From Bradyrhizobium huanghuaihaiense (GTDB lineage Bacteria > Pseudomonadota > Alphaproteobacteria > Rhizobiales > Xanthobacteraceae): DNA of 64,000 nt. Shown here one piece after another: positions 1-10,100 of the stretch. The position numbers and the translations under genes are program-made. The stretch spans positions 133,396 through 197,395 of the forward strand of contig NZ_VLLA01000019.1 in assembly GCF_007830635.1 (NCBI RefSeq), in the 5' to 3' direction. The first letter of the stretch is position 1, and each line of letters starts with the position of its first letter. The notes under the pieces were generated by a model, which saw only the letters and a list, made by a program, of their open reading frames with translations, searched no databases and was not told the DNA's origin.

Positions 1-1154
1 GTCTTCGCCATCGCCGTGAAGATGTGCGTGCCGAGCGGCTGGTCGGGATTGCGGATTGTGACGGGGACCTCGATGCTGGTGTCGAACACCTCGCCGCCGC
101 CGTCCGGCGCCGGCTTGTGCGTGTTCCGCCGCACATAGAGCTTCTGCGTCGCGCGGCTGATATAGACCGAGACCGGCTCAAGCGCGAGTTTTGCGTCGGT
201 CGCGGCCTTCACCGCGTCGGCCTTTTTGGTGGCTGCAATCTTCGCGGCCTCTTTCGTGGCGGCGACGGCGTCACGCTTCGGCTGCGCGGCGGCCTTGGCG
301 GTGTCGAGCTGCGTCGTGGCATCGGCGGCCTTGGCCGCGGCTTTCTGCTTCAGCTCCTCGGCCTTGGCGCGGGCCTGATCGGTCTTTGCATTTGCAAGCG
401 TTTTGTCAGCGAAGGCGAGCTCGGCATCGGCGCGGGCCTTCTGCTGCTCCAGCTTGCGCAGCGATGCCGGGAGCGAGGCCGCCTCTTTCGCGGCCGCGGC
501 CGCAGCCTTCTTGGTCTCGTCGGCGGCCCGTGTGGCTTCCTCGGCTTCGAACGAGAGCTTGTCGGCCCGGCTCGGCACCGCGGCAATAGCCTCCCGCTTC
601 GGCACGAACAGCGACGGGTGCGAGAAATCGACCGGCGCTGCGTCGTTCGGCGAGATGATCACGCGCATGCCGATGTTGGTCTTGTCGAACAGGTTCTCGG
701 CAAAGCCGAACGGCATGCGCACGCAGCCGTGCGAGGCGGCATAGCCGGGCAGCGGCCCGCCATGCAGCGCGATACCGTTCCAGGTGATGCGCTGCATGTT
801 CGGCATCCAGGCATCGTCATACATGGTCGAGCGGTGGTCCTTGTCCTTCTCGACGATGGCGAAGATGCCGGCCGGCGTCTCGCGCCCGGTGGTGCCGGTC
901 GAGACCGGCGCACGCAGGATCCAGCCGTCGGCGTCGTAGAAGGTGACCTGCTGGCTCTTGATCGACACGATCGCCATGATCGGCTCGCCCGCTTCGCGCT
1001 GCGCCACCGCCTCTGCCGCCTGGCGCGCCTGCTTGGCTGCGGTCGCCGGGCCGAGGGTCGCGAACGCGACCATCGCCGCCAGCGTCACAATTCCGGGAGG
1101 CCCCCAACGCCGCATCGCCACGGTGGATTGCGCCGTTGTCATCAGGTTTTTCAT
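1..1154 (-). CDS. L,D-transpeptidase (YkuD family), 3' end outside window
   Basis: Cell-wall enzyme expected to cross-link or modify peptidoglycan in the periplasm. Reading from the ATG at 1154, there is a hydrophobic export segment at residues about 18-40. A YkuD catalytic domain follows, with the signature H131-G-G and S141-H-G-C-V-R146, Cys144 being the predicted nucleophile. Residues about 200-330 form an Ala/Lys/Glu-rich coiled coil. At about residue 335 a second stretch (VSVYISRATQKLYV) resembles the start of another YkuD domain, so the protein is probably two-lobed. The frame stays open to base 1, so at least 384 residues are present and the C-terminus is missing. It stands alone, with 276 bp to the next gene. 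The family call is firm; the second lobe's activity is unknown. Confidence 0.9.
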   Translation of the reverse strand, partial: MKNLMTTAQSTVAMRRWGPPGIVTLAAMVAFATLGPATAAKQARQAAEAVAQREAGEPIMAIVSIKSQQVTFYDADGWILRAPVSTGTTGRETPAGIFAIVEKDKDHRSTMYDDAWMPNMQRITWNGIALHGGPLPGYAASHGCVRMPFGFAENLFDKTNIGMRVIISPNDAAPVDFSHPSLFVPKREAIAAVPSRADKLSFEAEEATRAADETKKAAAAAAKEAASLPASLRKLEQQKARADAELAFADKTLANAKTDQARAKAEELKQKAAAKAADATTQLDTAKAAAQPKRDAVAATKEAAKIAATKKADAVKAATDAKLALEPVSVYISRATQKLYVRRNTHKPAPDGGGEVFDTSIEVPVTIRNPDQPLGTHIFTAMAK

Positions 1155-1430
1155 GCCATCCTCGGTCGAAATGCCAATCCGCGCGTGCCGTCAAATGTCA
1201 GTTTGCGATCTCTAAATTAAGAAATCACAGCCGCCATACGTTCCGTCTGTGGCGAGATTCGGCACGATCCGGCGGCAAATCTCTCATATACGAGGGCCCG
1301 AACGGGCGGAAGGGCGCTTCGGCCGAGGCTGGTCCGGAGCTGGCGGTCCACCGCTGCGGCAGAATGTCCGGGGTCGGGCGGTGGTTGGCCTGGCCTGACG
1401 GGCGGCGGGACCACGCCAGACAGGGGCACG

Positions 1431-2867
1431 CTAGACGCCCAGCGCCTTCCGGTTGAAGGTCCGCAGGACACGAAGCGACAGCGTGCGCACATTCGCGACG
1501 TTGAGCACCCAGGCCACTGCCGCGTAAGCGAGCCCGCCGGCAAGGCTCACCATGGTCAGCGCCACGAAGCCGGTGCCGCTGGCCTGCGTGCGCGCGAGGA
1601 GGATCGCAGCCGCCATCGCCGCTGCGGAGACGGCCACGCCGGCAAGGCGGCTCGCGTCGAACGGCACGGGATGGGCGCGGTGCATCAGGACGACCGCAAC
1701 GACGAAGCCGATCACCTCGGTCGCGAGCGTCGCCAGCGCGGCGCCATAGATCCCGTAGCCCGCCACCAGCGCGAACATCAGCGCCACGCTCATCACCAGC
1801 GTGAGGAAGGACTGCGCCGCCAGCATGAAGGGACGCTCGGCGAGCTGAAAGCTGATTTGGACATAGAACTGGTTGGCGATGCCGAACAAGCGCGCGAGCA
1901 CCAGGGTCGGCAGCAGTGCCGACACGCCGGCGCGGAAATCGACGCCCACGAGCGTGCCCGCAACCTCGTCGGTTGCGAGCGCCAGCCAGATCGCGACTGG
2001 CGCGACGACGACGAGCAGCAGCTCGAGGCTCTCGGTCAACCGCGCGCGCGTCGTCTCCTTGTTGTTCTCCGACAGCGACCGGAACACCAGAGGCACGGTC
2101 GCCGCGGCGACGCTGGACGCGATCATCACCATGAACTGGCGCGGCAGGTCGGCGGCGACGCCGAAGATGCCGGCGGCGTCCTTGCCGAGGAGATAGGCGA
2201 CGATGAGACGGTCGCAGCTCGAGTACAGCGCGACCGAAAGCCCGGCCAGCGTCAGCGGAAGGCCATAGCGCGCGAGCTGCATGAACTGGCTGTGCTGGAA
2301 ACGCGAGATCCTGCTGCGGTCACCGACGAGATTGAGGATGATGCCGGTGAGTGATCCCAGGCCAAACGCCGCCAGCAGGCCGAGGCCGCCCCAGCCGAGC
2401 CAGATGCCGGCGAGCCCGAAGCCGACGCTCGCCACGCTGCGCACGATCGAGATCGCGGCGAAACGATACGGACGCAGCTTGGCGCGCTCGAATTCCTGTC
2501 CGACATCGACCGCATTGGCCATGATCGCAACGAACATGCTGGCAAGCAGCAGCTCGACACTGACATCGCTGCGGAACAGGAACACGAGCGGCGTGGTGGC
2601 GCAGAGCACCGCAACCGTGAGCCCGAAGGCGACCATCGCCGTGCCGCGAAAATCCACCTCCGCCGACATCGCCTGATAGCGCGACACCGACAGCTTGATC
2701 CAGGCAAAGAAGATAGCGCCGAGAATGCCGGCAAGGCTGATGCCGACGACATAGACGCCGTATTCCGCCGGGCTCAGCAGCCGCGTGTACGCCGTGACCG
2801 CGAAGAAGCCCACCGCCGCCGGCAGGATGTAGGCCACGAGGTAAATCGAGAAATGGCGATTCAGCAT
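1431..2867 (-). CDS. Polysaccharide flippase (Wzx/MATE-like membrane transporter)
   Basis: A 478-residue, almost entirely hydrophobic protein with roughly 12-14 membrane segments. The N-terminal pattern (YTRLLSPAEYGVYVVG) is typical of the polysaccharide-synthesis/oligosaccharide-flippase family. These proteins flip lipid-linked saccharides across the inner membrane for capsule, exopolysaccharide or O-antigen assembly. It is transcribed away from a glycosyltransferase and a GH10 glycosidase, which supports a role in a surface polysaccharide. A perfect TTAA-N7-TTAA palindrome lies about 30 bp upstream of the start. The substrate cannot be read from sequence. Confidence 0.85.
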   Translation of the reverse strand: MLNRHFSIYLVAYILPAAVGFFAVTAYTRLLSPAEYGVYVVGISLAGILGAIFFAWIKLSVSRYQAMSAEVDFRGTAMVAFGLTVAVLCATTPLVFLFRSDVSVELLLASMFVAIMANAVDVGQEFERAKLRPYRFAAISIVRSVASVGFGLAGIWLGWGGLGLLAAFGLGSLTGIILNLVGDRSRISRFQHSQFMQLARYGLPLTLAGLSVALYSSCDRLIVAYLLGKDAAGIFGVAADLPRQFMVMIASSVAAATVPLVFRSLSENNKETTRARLTESLELLLVVVAPVAIWLALATDEVAGTLVGVDFRAGVSALLPTLVLARLFGIANQFYVQISFQLAERPFMLAAQSFLTLVMSVALMFALVAGYGIYGAALATLATEVIGFVVAVVLMHRAHPVPFDASRLAGVAVSAAAMAAAILLARTQASGTGFVALTMVSLAGGLAYAAVAWVLNVANVRTLSLRVLRTFNRKALGV

Positions 2868-2897
2868 GCGAGCACGGGACCGGAGGCGCCTTGAGGA

Positions 2898-2912
2898 TTA
2901 ACGAAGCGTTAA
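2898..2912. promoter_or_regulatory. CtrA-like box, TTAA-N7-TTAA palindrome
   Basis: TTAACGAAGCGTTAA is a perfect palindrome and also matches the alphaproteobacterial CtrA full-site pattern TTAA-N7-TTAA. It lies 31-45 bp upstream of the flippase start, where a repressor or activator could act. Binding by CtrA is inferred from the pattern only. Confidence 0.45.
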
Positions 2913-3129
2913 AACAGTTGGCCTTTGCTGCGGCCATCGCACTGCGCCGCCAGCACCGACCAAGATAGTCGCATCAGCCTGCAAATCGGATCGCGAATGA
3001 AACGTCTCAGCGGTTATCGCGCGTTAGCGTTAAATTTGCCCTGTCCTTGTAGGAACCGGCGGGATCACAGAAAAGAAGCAATAATATCAAAAGGTCGCCC
3101 GACCCATCCGATGCGTGGACGTGACTGAC

Positions 3130-4218
3130 ATGGACGTTGCCGAACGAACACGGGCGCACCCGACCTCCCGGCCGCATGGCGGCACCGACGCGCCGCTCGT
3201 TCCGGCGGATTTCGGCATGCAAAAGCGCGACAGGATGGTCCTCAATCTTTTCTTTGAAGAGCGGGACGACCGCTGGTTTCCCGGTGACCGTCACATCCGG
3301 CCGCTGCTGCGGCGCCTGGTCAAGGGCGAGTCCTTCATTAGCGGACAGCGGCGCGTCCTTCTCAATCTGTGCGCGGGCCTCGACCGGCTCGGCATCCGCT
3401 ACCGCGTCAACGACTATCGCTACATCCAGAAGCACCCGGAGGAGCTCGCCTGCGTCATCGGGCGGCCGTTCGTGCTCGACTGGTTCAAGTGGAAGAACCC
3501 GCTCCTGCTCGGCGTCGCCATGTATGACCACCCGGTCGATGCACCGGAGCGCCTGAACGACCTGCAGGTCAAGCGCGTGCTGGTGCCGTGCAAATGGTAC
3601 GCCGACATGTTCCGTCCGCACTGGCCCCATGTCGACGCCTGGCCCGTCGGCATCGACACCGACCTGTGGACACCGACGCCGGCCGACCGCAAGAGCGTGG
3701 ACGTGCTGCTCTATGACAAGGTTCGCTGGGACTACGGGCGATACGAGTCCGACCTGATTGAGCCGATCCGCAGACATCTCGAGGCCAGCGGCCGCACGGT
3801 CGAGGTGATCCGCTACGGTCACTACAAGGAAGACGACTACAAGGCGGCGCTGGCGCGTTGCCGCAGCATGATCTTCCTGTGCGAGCATGAGAGCCAGGGC
3901 ATCGCCTGCCAGCAGGCGCTGTCGAGCGGCGTTCCCGTCTTTGCGTGGGATCGCGGCGGGCCGTGGCAGGATCCGAAGTATTTTCCGCACAAGGTGCGGT
4001 ACGAGGGCGGCGTATCCTCGGTGCCTTATTTCGACGCGCGCTGCGGCATGACCTTCATCGACGCGGCCGGTTTCGTCTCCGGCTGGAGCGAGTTCTGGTC
4101 GCATGTGAGCGCCGGCGACTTCGCGCCGCGCGACTACGTGACCGAGAATCTGACGCTCGAGAAGGGCGCGCTTCACTATTACCAGATCGCCGAAGCCGTG
4201 ATGCAGAACCACGCGTGA
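3130..4218 (+). CDS. Glycosyltransferase, GT-B fold (GT4-like)
   Basis: Cytoplasmic sugar transferase of about 362 residues. The C-terminal half has the nucleotide-sugar-binding pattern of retaining GT-B enzymes: CRSMIFLCEHESQGIACQQA followed by LSSGVPVFAWDRGG, where the Glu-containing segment is the usual donor-binding EX7E-like region. I chose ATG 3130; a GTG at 3115 in the same frame is possible, and neither has a clear ribosome-binding site. Its stop overlaps the start of the GH10 gene (GTGA), so the two are translationally coupled. With the divergent flippase it forms a small polysaccharide locus. Donor and acceptor are unknown. Confidence 0.8.
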   Translation: MDVAERTRAHPTSRPHGGTDAPLVPADFGMQKRDRMVLNLFFEERDDRWFPGDRHIRPLLRRLVKGESFISGQRRVLLNLCAGLDRLGIRYRVNDYRYIQKHPEELACVIGRPFVLDWFKWKNPLLLGVAMYDHPVDAPERLNDLQVKRVLVPCKWYADMFRPHWPHVDAWPVGIDTDLWTPTPADRKSVDVLLYDKVRWDYGRYESDLIEPIRRHLEASGRTVEVIRYGHYKEDDYKAALARCRSMIFLCEHESQGIACQQALSSGVPVFAWDRGGPWQDPKYFPHKVRYEGGVSSVPYFDARCGMTFIDAAGFVSGWSEFWSHVSAGDFAPRDYVTENLTLEKGALHYYQIAEAVMQNHA

Positions 4219-5282
4219 CCAGGCTCGACAGACGCCAGTTTCTCCTCGGCAGCGCCGCGACGCTCGCGGCGGGCGTCTCTGCGTCAGCGTTACCGGCTTC
4301 GAAGCTCGCCCAGCGCCGTCAGGGCTTTGGTGCGGCGGCCACACTCTGGGACCTGCAGGCCGACCCCAGGCTCGGCGAGGCCATCAGCACCTATTGCACG
4401 CAGGTGGTGCCTGTGCTCGAGCTGAAATGGCCGATGCTGCGGCCGGACGCGCACACCTTTGCCTTCGAGCGTGCCGATGCCATCCTGGACTTCGCGCAGG
4501 CGAACGACCTGACGATGCGCGGACACACGCTCGCCTGGTATCACGACATTCCGGACTGGACCAGGCAGATCAAGGACGCCAAGGGCGTCGAGCGCACCTA
4601 TCGCGACCACATCGGCACCGTGGTCTCGTATTACAAAGACAAGCTGACCTCGTGGGACGTCGTCAACGAGCCGATCCCGGACAATCCAAAGGGGATCACC
4701 GACCGGCGCGATACGTTCTGGACGCAGCATCTGGGCAAGAGCTGGATTCCGCTGGCGTTCCGCACGGCGGCCGCGGCCGATCCATATGTAAAGCTCGCGA
4801 TCAACGAGTACGACATCGAGTTGGTGAAGGACTCCTTCATCGCCAAGCGCGCGGCCTACCGCAACCTCATCATGGAGCTGCTCGACCAGGGCGTTCCGCT
4901 GCACGCCGTCGGGCTGCAATCGCATCTGCATGCCGAGCTCGAGATCGACACGCATGGGCTCGCCGAATTCGTCACCGAGCTGCGCTCCTGGGGCCTCGAG
5001 GTTCTCGTCACCGAGCTCGACGTTGACGATCAGAAGCTGACGGGCGGTCCCGCGGAGCGCGACGCCATCGTCGCCAAGCGCGTCGACGATCTGCTGACGG
5101 CCGTCTCTGCCAGCGGCCCGGTGCGCTCGATCCTGACCTGGGGCATCTCCGATCGCTACAGCTGGATCAACGGCACCTTCGCCCGCAAGGACAAGCAGCC
5201 GAACCGCCCCTTGCCGCTCGACGGCGAGTTCAAGCCAAAACCGTTCATGGACGTCATAAGCAAGTTCACGAAGGACGTCTGA
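4215..5282 (+). CDS. Tat-exported GH10 glycoside hydrolase (endo-1,4-beta-xylanase family)
   Basis: About 355 residues. The GTG at 4215 overlaps the upstream stop, and it gives a twin-arginine signal (RRQFLLGSAATLAAG) at residues 6-20, which supports this start over the longer open frame. GH10 hallmarks are present: the acid/base Glu152 in WDVVNEP, the nucleophile Glu267 in VTELDV, and the family pattern around the TMRGHTLAWYHDIPDW stretch. GH10 enzymes cleave beta-1,4-xylan and related beta-glycans by a retaining mechanism. Here it is coupled to a glycosyltransferase rather than to xylose-utilisation genes, so trimming or releasing a self-made polysaccharide is as likely as plant xylan degradation. 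Confidence 0.88.
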   Translation: MTRLDRRQFLLGSAATLAAGVSASALPASKLAQRRQGFGAAATLWDLQADPRLGEAISTYCTQVVPVLELKWPMLRPDAHTFAFERADAILDFAQANDLTMRGHTLAWYHDIPDWTRQIKDAKGVERTYRDHIGTVVSYYKDKLTSWDVVNEPIPDNPKGITDRRDTFWTQHLGKSWIPLAFRTAAAADPYVKLAINEYDIELVKDSFIAKRAAYRNLIMELLDQGVPLHAVGLQSHLHAELEIDTHGLAEFVTELRSWGLEVLVTELDVDDQKLTGGPAERDAIVAKRVDDLLTAVSASGPVRSILTWGISDRYSWINGTFARKDKQPNRPLPLDGEFKPKPFMDVISKFTKDV

Positions 5283-5302
5283 AGCTAGCGTGTCTTGAAA
5301 GG

Positions 5303-6253
5303 CTAGCGTGTCTTGGGCGTCTCGAACGCTTGTGTGTCCCCGATCTGATCGGGAGCCAGACTCGGACTGCGCCTGTCAGCCGAGTTCAGCCTGAAGACGT
5401 CGCGGATGTCCTCGATCGAAGTCGACGAATAGGACTGGATACAGAGCGCGACCTGCTCGGGGGAAGCGGCGCGAATCATCGCTTCGATCGCCGGGCGGTC
5501 GAGCCGGGTGTCGTCCCAATGCGACACCGCGATGCTGTCTTCCGTCACCCGATGCCCTGCCAGATGATTCGGCGAACTGGCGACGAAGTTTCCGTAAAGC
5601 AGATACTCCGAGAATTTCTTCTTCCGGCACAGCGCCAGAGCCCAGCTCAGGCCCGTTGCCGATTTGATGGCGTCGGTCATCGCGCGCGCGGTGTCCTTGT
5701 CCCAGACCAGCGCGTTGCCGACATAATCGTCGGCCGGGAACGCGCGCTCCGTGACACCGAGAAGCTGATCGACGGTGCGCAGCCACAGCACATGCAAGGG
5801 GTGGCCGGCGTCGATGCCCTTGCGCGTAACGAAGAGCGGCGTCTTCTCGCCGCCGGCATACTGGCCGACGTCGAACTCGCGGAAGAACAGATTGTCCGAG
5901 TCGAGGATGCAGACGCGCTGCTCGGGCGCGTTGAGGACGCCGGCGATCTTCAGGATCTGCTGGATGTGCCAGCCGTGCACGGGCGACGACAGCAGCGACA
6001 GCCAGACGCGTCGTTTGCTGATGAACTGCAGCGCCGGCGGCAGCGCGAACAGCCATTTCGGCAGGTAACGCGAGGCCGGAACGATGACGCGCTTGTCGGA
6101 CGCAAACCGCGCGAACAGCGGCACGTCCTCATCGTTAACGAGAACATAATGCCGCGTATATCCCGTCAGCCAGGTGTCGATGCTCTCGCTGAGCAGCGAA
6201 AAACGCTCGATATCCTTGGCGTAGCTGGCGGTCAGCAGGGCAACGGAATGCAT
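5303..6253 (-). CDS. DUF6492-like protein, putative nucleotide-sugar transferase fold
   Basis: About 316 residues, cytoplasmic. The N-terminus MHSVALLTASYAKDIERF and a CILDSDNLFF segment with an Asp-Ser-Asp triad resemble DUF6492 proteins, which look like GT-A glycosyltransferases with a DXD-type metal site. I preferred ATG 6253 because homologous-looking sequence begins there; a GTG at 6283 would add ten residues. It converges on the GH10 gene with a 20-bp gap and probably belongs to the same surface-polysaccharide locus. Catalytic activity is inferred, not shown. Confidence 0.65.
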   Translation of the reverse strand: MHSVALLTASYAKDIERFSLLSESIDTWLTGYTRHYVLVNDEDVPLFARFASDKRVIVPASRYLPKWLFALPPALQFISKRRVWLSLLSSPVHGWHIQQILKIAGVLNAPEQRVCILDSDNLFFREFDVGQYAGGEKTPLFVTRKGIDAGHPLHVLWLRTVDQLLGVTERAFPADDYVGNALVWDKDTARAMTDAIKSATGLSWALALCRKKKFSEYLLYGNFVASSPNHLAGHRVTEDSIAVSHWDDTRLDRPAIEAMIRAASPEQVALCIQSYSSTSIEDIRDVFRLNSADRRSPSLAPDQIGDTQAFETPKTR

Positions 6254-6347
6254 GGGCGCGCTCGAATGGCGATCAGGCCGCACTCATAGCCGCACCGCGA
6301 GGTGCTGGAAACTCACAAACGGAATCAAGGTAAAATGAAACGAAGAA

Positions 6348-7142
6348 TTAGCCATCCGACGGCAGCCCCTGCTCGAGCCCGCGAAAGCGCAGCGGCGCGA
6401 GGGCTGAGGCGCGCTGCCACCAGTCGGCGACGCGGTCGTCGAGTGCGGTCACACCGCGGCCCTGGCCGGGGAAGATCCGGATCTGCTGCACCGCCTCGGC
6501 CTCGAACCCCTTGCCCCTCCGCGTGATCTTGATCACCGCGCCCTCGCGGTCCCGCTGCGTCAGCGGCACCAGGAGGCGGCCGCGCGGGCGGAGCGACTGG
6601 AGCCAGAGCGGATGCGGATGCGGAAAGCCGGCGTGCACGATGATCACGTCGGCAGGCTCTGGAATCTCCTCACACCCATCGCCATGGAACACCTCGACGT
6701 TGCGATAGGGGCGAAGGTAGTTGGCGGCACGGTACGCCAGGCGCTGGTCGCAATCGACAGCCTGCACCCAGCCTTTCGGGCCGACCAGCTTCGACAGGAT
6801 CGCGGTGAAATAGCCGAGGCCGCAGCCGATCTGCACGACACGGTCGCGCTCCTTGATGTCGAGCACGTCGATCAGATGCGCCCACAGGCTCGGCAGGCCC
6901 GTGTCGAGCCTGCGGCGCGCGTCGATCGCGACCAGCACATTGTCATAGAGATGAACCGGGTCGGCGTCCGGCGTCAGCCGGTAGCTGCGCGCCGCCTCGC
7001 TCTTGATGCGCCAACGGCCTCTGGGCAGAAAATCTTCGCGCGGAACGGCAGCGAGCGCTTCGAGCAGGCGCGGCGAGGAAATCCTCTCGCGCTTCGCAAT
7101 CATCCCGGCATAGCGCGCACGCGCGGCGGCAAGATCGCTCAT
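6348..7142 (-). CDS. Protein-L-isoaspartate O-methyltransferase family protein
   Basis: A 264-residue cytosolic SAM-dependent methyltransferase. The PCMT layout is visible: an N-terminal helical part with VPREDFLP, the SAM-binding motif I VQIGCGLGYFTAIL at about residues 104-117, an acidic turn after strand 2 (AVDCD), and the motif II region ADVIIVHAGFP. PCMT enzymes methylate isoaspartyl residues in aged proteins and start their repair. The start ATG overlaps the stop of the cyclase gene (ATGA), so it is the second gene of a coupled pair. The context suggests co-expression with a signalling protein, which is unusual for a housekeeping repair enzyme, and the true substrate may differ. Confidence 0.8.
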   Translation of the reverse strand: MSDLAAARARYAGMIAKRERISSPRLLEALAAVPREDFLPRGRWRIKSEAARSYRLTPDADPVHLYDNVLVAIDARRRLDTGLPSLWAHLIDVLDIKERDRVVQIGCGLGYFTAILSKLVGPKGWVQAVDCDQRLAYRAANYLRPYRNVEVFHGDGCEEIPEPADVIIVHAGFPHPHPLWLQSLRPRGRLLVPLTQRDREGAVIKITRRGKGFEAEAVQQIRIFPGQGRGVTALDDRVADWWQRASALAPLRFRGLEQGLPSDG

Positions 7143-10100
7143 CTCGCCGCATCGGCCTGTTCACGGACCGGCACATCCGCATCGAGCTCGTTGACCAGCT
7201 GCATCGCCTGCTTCAGGTCCGGGGTGTAAAAACCCTCACTGAACCTGTTGACGATCGGCACGAGCAGGAGACGCGCGTGCTCACGCTTGCCGGCCTGGTG
7301 CGACAGGCGTGCCAGGCTGACGGCGGTACGAAGCTCCCAGGACAGCGCGCCCTGCTTGCGTGCGACATCCAGCGACAGGCCGAACAGCTCCTCGGCCTCC
7401 TGTACCGAGGCCGGGTCGCCGTCCGACAGCGTGATCTCGCCTTGCAGGCGATAGACTTCGGCGAGGTAGGAATGATCGCCGGTCCGTCTGGCGGTCGCGA
7501 GCGCGCCGTCCAGCGCGCGCAAGGCGGCATCGCGCATCCCGACCTTGGCATAGGCTTCAGCCAACAGGCAGCGGAACCAGCAGCCGGCGAGCCAGGAATC
7601 CATCGCCTCGTATTCGTCGAGGCCGAAGCGCATCTGGCTGAGACCCTCGTCGGCCTCGCCGAGCTGCGTCAGTGCCCATCCGCGCAGGATCGCGGCCTGC
7701 TGCTTCCAGTGCAGGAAACCGTGTTCGGTGGCGATGATCATGGCGCGGTTGGCGTGGTCGCGCGTGCCCTCGACGTCGCGCAAATGCTGGCAGAGATACG
7801 CGCCGAACACGAGTGCGAAGGCGAGCGTGAACGGATGGCGGATCTTCTCGGCATTGGCGATCGCCTGCTCGCTGTGCTGGCGCGCCGCGTCGGGCCGGCC
7901 GAGGAACCAGAGCAGATAGCCGAGATAGGACAGCGAGACGACGCCGGGATCGGTGCCGTGCCGCTCCATCAGATCGGAATGCAGGTCGGGGCTGTAGAGG
8001 TTGATGCAGCGATGCAGATGATGCTGCGAGGCGGCAAAGCGGCCGCGATAGAGCATGGTCATCGCGATCGAACGGTGCGCCTCGATCAGATAGCCGGTCT
8101 GCTGCGCCGGCTGCGACCGCTCGTTCAGCCGCTCGCGCTTGGCGAATTTCAACAGCTCGACGCTGAGATCATGCGCGCGGGTGAGATCTGCGCGGATGAA
8201 GTGGCAGACCCAGAGGCCGCGGGTCGCGGCGAAGGCCTTCTCGTCGTCGTCGAGCTGCTGGCCGAGCTCGAGCGCGCGGGTGTAGTTCTCCTCGACCTCC
8301 TGCACCGCGTAGCCCTTGGCGGCGATCAGCGCGTTGCCGAGCGCGATGCGCAGCTCGAGCTCCATCTCGTCGCCGCCCTGCATGCGCGCATTGGCCTGCA
8401 CGACGCTCAAGCCGCGGCGCAGATGGCCGATCGCCTCCAGATTGGCGCCGCTCCTGGCCGCCTGCTTGCCGGCCTTGAGCCAGAAGCTCGCGGCACCCTC
8501 GCTCTGGCCTGATTCGGTGAGGTGATGGGCCAGCAGCTCCGGCTCGCGATCGGTCTTCTCCGGATACATCTCGGCGAGCACCTGCGCGATGCGCGCATGC
8601 AGCTTGCGGCGCTCGCTGTGCAGGAGGCTCGCATGCGCGGCGTTCTGGATCATCACGTGCTTGAAGGAGTAGAGCGCGTCCGGCGGATGGCCGCGCCGCA
8701 TGACCAGCCCGGCCTCCTCCAGATGATTGAGCGCGGCCTCGATCTGCTCCGCCGGCGTATTGGCGACGGCCTGGAGCGTCTCGTAGGAGAACTCGCGGCC
8801 GATGGTGGCGCCAATCTGCGCGATCCGCTTGAACGGGCCCATCCGGTCGAGCCGCGCCATCAGCGAGTCCGTCAGCGTCGCCGGGATCGCCAGCTGCCGC
8901 CACGGGCCTGACAGCACGTAGCGCCCGTGCCGCTCGGTCAGGAGATTGGATTCCAGAACGGTCTTGGTGAGCTCTTCCAGGAACAGCGGCACGCCGTCGG
9001 TCTTGACGATGATCTCTTCGACGACCTCCTTCGGCAGCTCCCTTCCGGCAACGCGCTCGACCAGCGTCGTGCGCAGCTGCCGGCTCAGGCGGTTGAGCAC
9101 CAGGGTGGTGATGTGCGAATGCGCGTTCCAGCTCGGCTGGAATTCGGAGCGAGCGGTGATGATGACCAGGATCGGCCGGTTCTGCACCCGGTCGACGAGC
9201 AGGTCGATCACCTCGCGGGAGGTCGGATCGATCCAGTGCAGATCCTCGAACGCGATCACCAGCGGCATCTCGCGCGCGAGGCCGAGGAAGTGATTGACCA
9301 GCGCCGCGACGGTCGCATCCTTCTGCTGCTGGGGCGACAGATCGAGCGGCGGATAGCGGTCTCCGGTCGGTATCGACAACAGCCCGGCAAACAGCGGCGT
9401 GACCTGCTCGATGTCGCCATGCGCGGCGGCGATCGCAGTCTCCAGGCTCGCCAGCGACAGCGCGGAGGCATCCTCGCGGTCGAGGCCGAGGGAGAATTTG
9501 AGCTGCTCGGCGAACGGATAGAACGCGGTGGAGGTGTAGTAGGGCGAGCACTGGAACGAGACCTGCGCATGCCGGTCGCCCGATATCCGCTCGAAGATTT
9601 CCTGGATGATGCGCGACTTGCCGATGCCGGGTTCGCCGAACTTGACCACGACCTGGCCGTCGCCCCCCTTGGCCTGCTGCCAGCGGCCCATCAACAGCGC
9701 AATCTCCTCCTCGCGGTTGACGAGCGGCGTCAACCGCGCGCCCATCGCGGCGGCGAAGCGGGTTTCCACCCGCGAGGCGCGCACCACATGCCAGGCCTGC
9801 ACCTTCTCCGAGATGCCCTTCAGCGCATGGACACCGAGACTGCGGTAGTCGAACTTGCCCTTCAGCAGCGACTGCGTCGAGGCGGAGATCACGACGCCAT
9901 TGGGCGGCGCCAGGGCTTGCAGGCGCGCGGCAAGGTTGACGGTTTCACCAACCGCGGAGTCGCGTTCTTCGGTGCCCTGCCCGACGAGATCGCCGACCAC
10001 CACGAGACCGGTCGCGATCCCGATGCGGACGGCCGGCGAATGGGTGAGCGCGCCGCGCGGCTCGATCGCCCGCGCGGTCGACAGCACCCGCACGATCTCG

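Noticed and set aside
24..1220. Long open frame on the + strand at the window start
   Set aside because: It is antisense to the L,D-transpeptidase, whose HGG and SHGCVR motifs are unmistakable on the other strand; its own translation is Arg/Gly-rich with no motif.
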